26,093 nt of DNA from CALHVX01 sp964640725. GTDB taxonomy: Bacteria; Pseudomonadota; Gammaproteobacteria; Pseudomonadales; Azotimanducaceae. Under the pieces are notes generated by a model. That model saw only the letters and a program-made list of their open reading frames with translations, was not told the DNA's origin and did no database searches. Location of the stretch: NCBI GenBank assembly GCA_964640725.1, contig CAZXIJ010000039.1, positions 1-26,093 of the forward strand, written 5' to 3'. The position numbers and the translations under genes were made by a program. Positions 7,620-15,300 of this stretch are shown piece after piece. Position 1 is the stretch's first letter; every line of letters starts with the position of its first letter.

Positions 7620-7647
7620 CATAGGGCCGAAAGCCGATAGTGAGCGC

Positions 7648-7956
7648 TTACTCTTCGATGACCGACTCAAAAGTCTCGAGCTCCGGGTGTCCAAGGTAGG
7701 TGCCTTTCGGCGCCTTCGCCTGCGCGTGGGCCGCGCGGAAGTGGTCAGACTCCGTCCAGGCATCGAAGGCCGCGCGCGACGCCCACACCGTGTGGGACGC
7801 ATAGAGCACGTACTCGTCCTGTTCCGGCCCGCGCAGGAGCGCAAACTTCTTGAAGCCCGGCACCTGCGACAGATAGGACTCGCGCTCGCGCCACAGGTCT
7901 TCGAAGGCGCCGGTATGGGTCGGCGCGATACGGAAACGGTTCATGGCTAGAAACAT
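7648..7956 (-). CDS. IsdG/HmoA-like haem-degrading monooxygenase
   Basis: A 102-residue single ABM-fold (dimeric alpha/beta barrel) protein. In IsdG/IsdI the catalytic trio is Asn7, Trp67 and His77. Here N6 (FLAMNRF), W67 (FDAWTES) and H77 (FRAAHAQ) occupy the matching places with near-identical spacing. PGFKKFALLRG and DEYVLYASHTVWAS are also typical of the family. The protein would open haem in the cytoplasm and release iron, supplying the step missing from the hmu operon. It has no signal peptide, as expected. An alternative start is Met5 at 7944. It is convergent with piuC (28-base gap) and has a Fur-box-like site upstream. Other ABM-domain proteins act on quinones or antibiotics, but the conserved triad and the neighbours favour haem. 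Confidence 0.85.
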   Translation of the reverse strand: MFLAMNRFRIAPTHTGAFEDLWRERESYLSQVPGFKKFALLRGPEQDEYVLYASHTVWASRAAFDAWTESDHFRAAHAQAKAPKGTYLGHPELETFESVIEE

Positions 7957-7987
7957 AGTCAGGGCCCGAGGCTTTGGAACCCTTAAC

Positions 7988-8006
7988 AGTATTGATTCTC
8001 AATAAG
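7988..8006 (-). promoter_or_regulatory. Fur-box-like site upstream of the haem monooxygenase
   Basis: Read on the minus strand, CTTATTGAGAATCAATACT matches the 19-bp Fur-box form GATAATGAGAATCATTATC at 13 positions, including an unbroken TGAGAATCA core. The same TGAGAAT core occurs in the site at 5612. It lies 32 bases before the monooxygenase start, suitable for repression. Confidence 0.55.
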
Positions 8007-8022
8007 TGCGTAAAGCGCTCGA

Positions 8023-8829
8023 TCAGGCGGCTTCGGAGAGCTTGCCTGGCGACGCCTTGGGCGCGGCCTGCTGATCGGCATCCAACGCCGCTGGTACCTG
8101 GTACCGGCGATGGGCAGCGTCCATTGCTGCCTGCAGCCGCGCCGTCACGGCGTTCACCGGTGTGCCCGCAGCAAACCGCTGCACGGGCAAAAATTCAACG
8201 GTCACGGGACCGGGCACAACCTTCCTGGAACCTTTCGGCTGCAGGGCCCGAAGCCCCGCCAGGTACATGGGCACAACGGCCACATCTTCCTGCAAAGCCA
8301 GGATCGAAACGCCGTGGCGGAACTGGCCGAGCGCGTCGCCGGTTGCTCTTGTGCCCTCGGGAAACAGGAACACGTGCTCGCCCCGACCCAGCAGCTCTGC
8401 TGCATAGCTCAGCGCCTGACGGCCCCCACCACGCATGATCGGAAAGTTGCCCAGAATCAGCGACTGATACCAGGGCTTGAGCACCGTCTTCTTCTGGCCT
8501 TTCAGAAACCACCGGTCCTGCGCGGCGCCAAAGAACAACCGCCGCTGAATGCGTGCCGGCAGGCTCTCGTAGATCACCACGGTATCCAGGTGACTGGCAT
8601 GGTTGCCGATGAAGATGCTCGGGCCATCGATGTCGTTCAAATTGGCCGCGCCGACCAGCTTCAGCTCCGTCACCGCCTGCTCCAGCCAGCGCGTGTAGGC
8701 GCGATAGCGCCAGGCACGACGAGCCAGCCGGGCCCACCACTGGGTCTGCCAGCGCTGCGGGCCGACATAGCGGCGCTCGTCCGTTTCGTAGAGTTTGGGG
8801 CTGGGGGCTTTCTTGAGCGGGGTGCTCAT
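8023..8829 (-). CDS. PlsC-family lysophospholipid acyltransferase
   Basis: A 268-residue acyltransferase with the glycerolipid acyltransferase motifs: NHASHLD at 76-82 (catalytic His77 and Asp82 of HX4D) and FPEGTR at 156-161. The region between them (RRLFFGAAQDRWFL, NFPIMRGGG) and VPMYLAGL also fit the family. It probably transfers an acyl chain from acyl-CoA or acyl-ACP to a lysophospholipid or related alcohol at the inner membrane; the exact acceptor is not readable from sequence. The chosen ATG at 8829 has GAGGAG six bases upstream. The frame stays open to 9162, but those extra 111 residues are low-quality, Arg-rich sequence and the Shine-Dalgarno sits at the internal Met. The C-terminal tail (AALDADQQAAPKASPGKLSEAA) is disordered. 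Confidence 0.88.
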   Translation of the reverse strand: MSTPLKKAPSPKLYETDERRYVGPQRWQTQWWARLARRAWRYRAYTRWLEQAVTELKLVGAANLNDIDGPSIFIGNHASHLDTVVIYESLPARIQRRLFFGAAQDRWFLKGQKKTVLKPWYQSLILGNFPIMRGGGRQALSYAAELLGRGEHVFLFPEGTRATGDALGQFRHGVSILALQEDVAVVPMYLAGLRALQPKGSRKVVPGPVTVEFLPVQRFAAGTPVNAVTARLQAAMDAAHRRYQVPAALDADQQAAPKASPGKLSEAA

Positions 8830-8834
8830 GGGGA

Positions 8835-8840
8835 CTCCTC
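8835..8840 (-). promoter_or_regulatory. Shine-Dalgarno deciding the acyltransferase start
   Basis: GAGGAG on the minus strand, followed after five bases by the ATG at 8829-8827. It is the reason for rejecting the longer reading frame that extends to 9162. Confidence 0.75.
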
Positions 8841-8908
8841 GGCTGTGGCAGCGGTCAGTGGTGAGCCGCTCCGTCCGTGGAGGGGCTCTTTGAAACGCGG
8901 GCGGCGAC

Positions 8909-8925
8909 CATAACGGCCGGTTATG
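8909..8925. promoter_or_regulatory. Inverted repeat, candidate operator (CATAAC-N5-GTTATG)
   Basis: A perfect 6-bp dyad with a five-base GC centre, 80 bases upstream of the acyltransferase start. The size and symmetry suit a dimeric repressor such as a TetR- or MarR-type protein, but no regulator for it is encoded in the window. Confidence 0.35.
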
Positions 8926-9001
8926 ACGGAATTGTGTCGCTACCTGCGGTGTTCGTCGGTCAGCCTGCAATTTCCAGAAGGAAGACTGCATTGGGCGCTG
9001 C

Positions 9002-9026
9002 CTGAAACGACAATCAGCAGTTTCAG
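9002..9026. repeat. Inverted repeat CTGAAAC-N11-GTTTCAG
   Basis: A perfect 7-bp dyad separated by 11 bases in the non-coding region. It could be a protein-binding site, or an RNA hairpin if transcribed. There is no T-run, so it is not a typical terminator. Confidence 0.4.
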
Positions 9027-9085
9027 ACCATTTTCTCGTGAACCACGATGCAAATCGCGGGCCAGCTTTGCGGCCTGGGCGGACA

Positions 9086-9117
9086 GCCTGAATGACAAAA
9101 ATGCCCCCATTCAAGGC
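9086..9117. repeat. Imperfect inverted repeat (GCCTGAATG / CATTCAAGGC)
   Basis: A nine-pair stem (TGAATG/CATTCA plus GCC/GGC) with one bulged A and a 13-base A-rich and C-rich loop. The function is unknown. Confidence 0.35.
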
Positions 9118-9286
9118 GCCGTTCGCGGAAAACAGCGGCAGAGCAACCGCTGCGCACACCAATTTAACGCGTCAGCTGCACCATTTTTGTGCAATGGCGA
9201 GATCCCGAGCGACCGCTAAGCTCATAGCGGTGACAAGAACGTGCGATCCGCCGAGACCTGGCCGATTTCTCCGTCGCCCGACAGGC

Positions 9287-9302
9287 GCTGCAAACCTGCA
9301 GC
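9287..9302 (+). repeat. Hairpin GCTGCA-AACC-TGCAGC before the giant gene
   Basis: A perfect 6-bp stem with a four-base loop, 67 bases before the chosen ATG of the giant repeat protein. If it lies in the leader RNA it could affect translation; no known riboswitch is recognised around it. Confidence 0.35.
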
Positions 9303-9369
9303 GGTGTGAAGCGATGTGCCGCCCAACGCCGACATTGGGCCGAGCCAGAACCGGACCGCGTACCGACCC

Positions 9370-12300
9370 ATGTCCACCCACAAGCATCACCGCCGCGCCC
9401 CACCCCGCACCCTCGCCGGGCTTTGCCTGCTCGTATTGTGGCTCCCGCAGCTCAGTCACGCCGAGGGGTCGGCGCAGATCGGGTTGACCCAGCGGCTGCT
9501 CGACTTCAGCCGCGCCCAGGTAGAGGGCTACGCAATCGATGCGGACTCCGCCTCCCTGTTTGTCGATATCGAGACGGCCGGGGAGGTCATTAACGTCAGC
9601 GCCTGCGGCTCCAGTAACTCCGACGGGTTGTCCGTGGATATCTTCGACCCCGGCGGCACCTCGGTGTATGCAGGGTCCGGAGGACCCCGGGTGCTCGACG
9701 ACGGCAGCGGCGGCAGCCCGAATGGCGGCAAAGTGAACTGCTCAAACTCTATGAGCGGAGCCCTGACGAACCCCCTCCGGCACGTCACGACCACGACTGG
9801 CGCGTACCGAATCGTGCTGGAAAACACCAGCCAGTCGAGCTTCGACTTCAGCATCTTCGAACGCTACGACGTAACCGTGACCGCCGACGCCATGACAGAC
9901 CCGGACCCGACGGTCGCGGCGGGCCGGCTGTGGGCCTACAGCTGGAACTTCAACGCCGGCAGCTTCGCCGAAGCGGACGCGACGGACGCCGACTACTTTG
10001 CGCTGGTACCCGGGGGCCGGCCGAGCACCCACTACATCTGGAAGCTCGACCTGAACAACTTTGCAGGCTTTGGCTACAACATCATCGCCAACGACATTGG
10101 CGTTGACCCGCCGTTCTCCGGCTACTCGGCGCCGACCGGCGCTGACACCGGCGATCCCAGCGACGACAACACCGCCACCTACAAGTACAGCGTCTACCTG
10201 GGCGTGCCGGCGATTGCCGACCCGGAGCCGACGGACCCGCCCCAGCTGTCAAACATCCGCTTCGTCGACGATGCCGGGCAGGACGCGCGAATCTCGCCGA
10301 GCGGCGGTGACGGCACCCAGGACAGCGGCAACTTTGAGTTCACCAGCGATGTGACCGGCGCGTACGCCATCTTCATCGATATCGATCAGGACGGGACCTT
10401 CGGCAATGCCGGCGACCGGCTATTGCTGGGCTCAGCCACCGTCGGCGCCAACAGTGTGCCCTGGGACGGCACTGACGCCACCGGCACCATCGCGCCGGCG
10501 GGCATCTACAACGCGCAGGTCAGCGTGCGTATGGGCGAGTACCACTTCGTGGCCAACGACGCAGAAACCAGCGGCGGCACGGTGGAAGACGGGCTGACCA
10601 TCTTCCAGACCGCCCTGAACGGCGACACCACTGCCGTCCAGATCTATTGGGACGACATCTCGGTACTGGGTGCTGGCGCTGGCGGCACAGCTGTGACGCC
10701 GACCGGCGAGCTTTCTGGCACCTCGGCGGGCAGCCACAGCTGGGGCGACTTTGATCCAGGCGGCAACGGCTTCGGCAACGTGCGCTTCCTGGACACTTAT
10801 GTGTACGGTCTCAGCGCGACAACAAGCGTACAGACGTATATCGCCAGCGACGATACGCTGCTGACCGGCACCGACGGCAGCGTCGATATCGCCGCCTTCA
10901 CCGGGCCCGGCGAAACATTGACCTTGACCGTCAGCGACGCGGACCTGAACGCCAACGCCGCCGTCATCGAGTCCGTCGGCGTCGACCTCGTGAACAACGA
11001 TACCGGGGAGCTGGAACAGATCATCCTGACGGAAACCGGCGCCAACACGGGCGTTTTTTCCGGCTCGCTGCCCACCGCCGAGACTGCTGCGGCGGCGACC
11101 AACAACGACAGCCTCATGCACGTGCAGGTCGCCCACACAGTCACCGCAACCTATCAGGACCAGCTGGACAGCACCGGCAGCAATGCCACGCGCACCGACA
11201 CGGGCACCATCGATTTCGACGCCGACAACGACGGCATCAGCAATCCGAGCGACCCCGACGACGACAACGACGGCATTCTCGACAGCGTCGAAGGCAGTGG
11301 CGATCGGGACGGCGACCTGCTGATCGACTCCCTGGACATCGATTCGGACGGCGACGGTATTCCCGACAACGTCGAGGCGCAGGCGGAAGGCAGCTACCGC
11401 GCTCCGCAAAACGTCGATGACGATATGGACGGGCTCGACGACGAGTATGACCCGAGCGAAGGCGGCAGCGCGATCGTGCTGGCCAACAGCGACAGCATGG
11501 GTCAGCCGGACTACGTGGATTTCGATTCCGACGATGACGGGATTCTCGACGCAGTCGAAGGCCACGACGCCAACGGCGATGGGATTGCAGACGTCACGCC
11601 GGCCGGCGCCGACAGCGACAACGACGGGCTCGACGACAACTACGACAACGTAGCGCTGCCAGGCGTCACGAACGAAACCGGCAGCAATGCGCCGCTGCAG
11701 AACACGGGCGGCGCAGCAACCCGGGACTGGCGCGACGACGACGACGATGGCGACGGCAGCACCACCACCGCAGAAGGCGGGCCGGGCAACGATGCCGACA
11801 GCGATGGCCGGCCGGACTATCTGGAAGCCAGCAATGTCGATGGCGACACCGACGGCCTGACCGCCCAGAACGATCCGGATGACGGCGATGCCTGCGCGCC
11901 GTCGCAGTTTGGCAACGGCTGTGCCACAGACAGCGACGCCGACGGCACGCCCGACAGCGTCGAAGGTCCCAGCGCCGACGGCGACAGCGACGGCGTGCTG
12001 GACTACCTCGACTCGGCGATCGCCGACAGCGATGCTGACGGCGTCAACGACCAGAGTGACCCGGCGAACGGCGACCCCTGTGTGCCGAGCACGATCGCGG
12101 CGCCCTGCGGAGCAGACAGCGATGGCGACGGCATTACCGATCCCGTCGAGAACATCATCGGCACCGATCCCTTCGACGCCGATACGGACGATGACGGCCT
12201 GGCGGACGGGGCCGAAGACCTGAACGACAACGGCGTGCTCGAGGTTGGCGAAACCGACCCCCTGGACGCCGACACCGACGACGACAACCTGCTCGACGGC

Positions 12301-15300
12301 GTCGAAGCCGGCGCGGCCACCGGGGTGCCGGATCCGGACGGTGCTGGTCCTGCCGTGGGCACGGCCGCCGGCTACAGCGGCGATGCAGATCCGGGCAGCA
12401 GCACAGATCCGCGCAACCCGGACAGTGACGGTGACGGCCTGAACGACGGCGCCGAAGATGCGAACGGCAACGGCTCCGCCGACAGCCCGACCATTGGCGG
12501 CACCGGCACCAGCGGTGCCGGCGAGACCGACGCGACCAACAGCGACACCGACGGCGATGGGCTCAGCGACGGCGACGAGGTAAACGGCCTCGGCGACCTG
12601 GCCGCCTTTGGCGCCACGGATCCGCTCGATACGGACACTGACGACGGCGGCGCCCAGGACGGCGCCGAGGCGCAGGCGGCGACGCCGAGCGATCCCACCG
12701 CAGGCAATGCCCTGGACGACCCGATCGACAGCGATCAGGACGGCGCCTTTGACGCCGTAGAGGCAGCCATCGGCACCGACCCGAACGATCCGGACACCGA
12801 CAACGACGGCCTGCTCGATGGCCAGGAAGCCGGCAACGACGGCACCGTCGACCCGGGCGATACGGACCCGCTGGATGCCGATAGCGACGATGATGGCCTG
12901 GCGGACGGGGACGAGGACCGCAACCGCAACGGCGCTGTGGACAGCGGCGAGAGCGATCCCCTGAACATCGATACCGACGGCGACGGCGTCGATGACGGTA
13001 TCGAGCGCGGCGCGCCCAGGCCCGGTGTGTCCGGTGGGCTGTCGGACGGTACCGGCGTGGCCTACAGCGGCACCGCCCCCGGCTATGCAGGCGACGCGGA
13101 TCCCGCAAGCACCACCGACCCGACCCTGTCGGACACGGACGGCGATGGGCTGCGCGACGGCGACGAGGATGCAAACGGGGACGGCGCCGCCACCTTCGTT
13201 TTGGGGGACAGCAACAGCGACGGCAACGGCGAGACCGATCCCGACCGGGCCGACACTGACGGCGACGGGCTCAGCGATGGCGACGAAGTCAACGGCACCG
13301 GGCCGATGGCCAGTATCGGCAGCACCAATCCCGTCGATACAGACACCGACAACGGCGGCAGCCAGGACGGGGCCGAAGTTCTGGCCGACGGCACAGACCC
13401 GACAACCGGCAACGGTGCCGACGACATCGCCGGCGACTCGGACAACGACGGCCTGTCAAACGCCCAGGAAACCGTGCTCGGTACCGACCCGTTGAACGCA
13501 GACACGGACGGCGACGGTATCGACGACGGTGACGAAACCGGCAACGACGGCCGCGTCGACGTCAGCGACACCGACCCGCTGGACGCCGACAGCGACGACG
13601 ACGGCCTGGCTGACGGCGCCGAGCAGCTCGGGCCCGATGGTCAGCCCGGCACCGGGGACGAGACCAATCCGCTGGCCGCGGATAGCGACGGCGACGGTCT
13701 TGGCGATGGCCTGGAGTCTGGCGTGACGACCGCCATCGACGGCGGCCTGTCCGGCAGCGCCACCTTCACAGGCACGGACCCTGCGGCCGGCAACTTCACC
13801 GCCGATGCAGATCCGGCCACGACCACCGACCCAACCAACCCGGACAGCGACGGCGACGGTCTGAGCGACGGCGCCGAGGACAGCAACGGCGACGGCGCCA
13901 CTGCCAACACCATCGGCGGTACGGGCACGGCAGGCAGCGGCGAGACCGACCCCAACGACCCGGACAGCGACGACGACAACCTGCTCGACGGCACGGAAGT
14001 CGCGGGCACCGGCGCCCTCAGCGGCGCCGGGCCCACCGATCCGCTCGATACGGACACGGACGATGGCGGCAGCGAGGACGGCGTCGAGGCGCTGGCCGAC
14101 GGCACCGATCCGACCCCCGGCAACGGCGGCGATGACGCAGGCAACGACCCGGACGGCGATGGCCTGTCCACCGCCGCAGAAACCGCCCTGGGCACGAATC
14201 CGCTCGATGCGGACACCGACAACGACAGGATCGACGACGGCTCCGAGCTGGGCGGCGACGGTGTTCGCGGCCTGCGCGACACGGACCCCCTGGACGCCGA
14301 TACGGACGACGATGGCTTAAGCGACGGCGACGAACAGCGCGGCGCCGACGGGCTACGAAACAGCGGTGACGAGACCGACCCGCTGCGCTTTGACAGCGAC
14401 CGCGACGGGCTTGGCGACGGCCTCGAGCAAGGTGCCACGGCGCCGCTCCCGGGCGGCAGTTCCGACGGCAGCGCCATCGCCTTTAGCGGCACGCAGCCTG
14501 CGGGCTTCATAGCCGACCAGGACCCGGCCAGCACCACAGACCCGACCCGCGCCGACAGCGATGCGGACGGCCTGGCGGACGGCCTGGAAGATGCCAACGG
14601 CAGCGGGCGGCGGGACTTTGCCGGGCCCCTGGGCGGCACCGGCACCAGCAGCGCCAGCGGCGACGAAACCGATCCGCGCAACCCCGATTCCGACGGCGAC
14701 ACGCTCAGCGACGGCAACGAGCGCAGCGGTACGGGCCTGCTGAACGGTATCGGCGCGACAGACCCGCTGGACACCGATACCGATGACGGTGGCAGCCCGG
14801 ATGGCCAGGAGCCGCTGCTCGGCACCGACCCGTCGCCGGGCAACGGCGCTGACGACATCATCGACAGCGATGGCGACGGCACAGCGGACGACGCCGACAG
14901 CGCGCCCGCTGACCCCTGCCTGCCCGACAACCGGGTGACGGCCTGCGACAGCGACGGCGACGGCATCGCCGACGGCAACGAGCTGGCCCAGGGCACCGAT
15001 CCGAACGCCAGCGACAGCGACGGCGACGGCCTGCCCGACGGCGCGGAAACCGGCGACGCGGACGGCGACGGCATTCCCGACAGCGCAGAAATCGATTCCG
15101 ATAACGATGGCATCGCCGATATCGTCGAGCTGCGCGGCAACCCGGCCGTACCGCCGGATGCAGACCTTGACGGCATTCCGGACTTCCGGGACCCGGACTC
15201 CGACAACGACGGCATCAGCGATGCGGAAGAAGCGAGCGGCAATGTCGCCTTAAGCGGCAGTGATCAGGACGGCGACGGTATCGACGACGCGATCGACGTC

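Larger units (their letters stand above)
8830..9369. other. 540-bp non-coding divergent intergenic region
   Basis: No convincing gene lies here. The frames that stay open (for example 8923-9219 plus) translate to compositionally odd sequence with no ribosome-binding site. The region must hold the promoters of the acyltransferase (minus) and of the giant repeat protein (plus), but I cannot place -35 and -10 boxes securely. It contains at least four inverted repeats, entered or described separately (8909-8925, 9002-9026, 9086-9117, 9287-9302), and local AT-rich patches around 9091-9103 and 9160-9190. Confidence 0.6.

Noticed and set aside
7617..7650. Possible bidirectional terminator between piuC and the haem monooxygenase
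   Set aside because: Only a five-base GCTTT/AAAGC pairing is visible and no T-run follows.
8830..9162. N-terminal extension of the acyltransferase frame
   Set aside because: GAGGAG is placed correctly for the internal ATG at 8829, and the extra sequence is Arg-rich and unlike the family.
8923..9219. 98-codon plus-strand frame in the intergenic region
   Set aside because: No ribosome-binding site, odd composition, and it overlaps the inverted repeats; more likely non-coding.
9240..9369. Possible c-di-GMP (GEMM) riboswitch before the giant surface protein, suggested by GCAAACC and a hairpin
   Set aside because: Only short stretches resemble the consensus; the conserved second stem and tetraloop-receptor arrangement could not be found, so it is not supported.
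12115..14862. Regular DNA repeats considered as a CRISPR array
   Set aside because: The repeats keep one reading frame throughout, encode Asp/Gly Ca-binding loops, and have no uniform repeat-spacer structure.
13641..15242. Long antisense reading frame (533 codons) opposite the giant repeat gene, with others at 10432-11565 and 12563-13174
   Set aside because: They are Ser/Pro/Arg-rich or Val/Asp-rich low-complexity translations forced by the GAC/GGC codons on the coding strand, have no family resemblance, and the plus-strand product has a signal, domains and a sorting tail.
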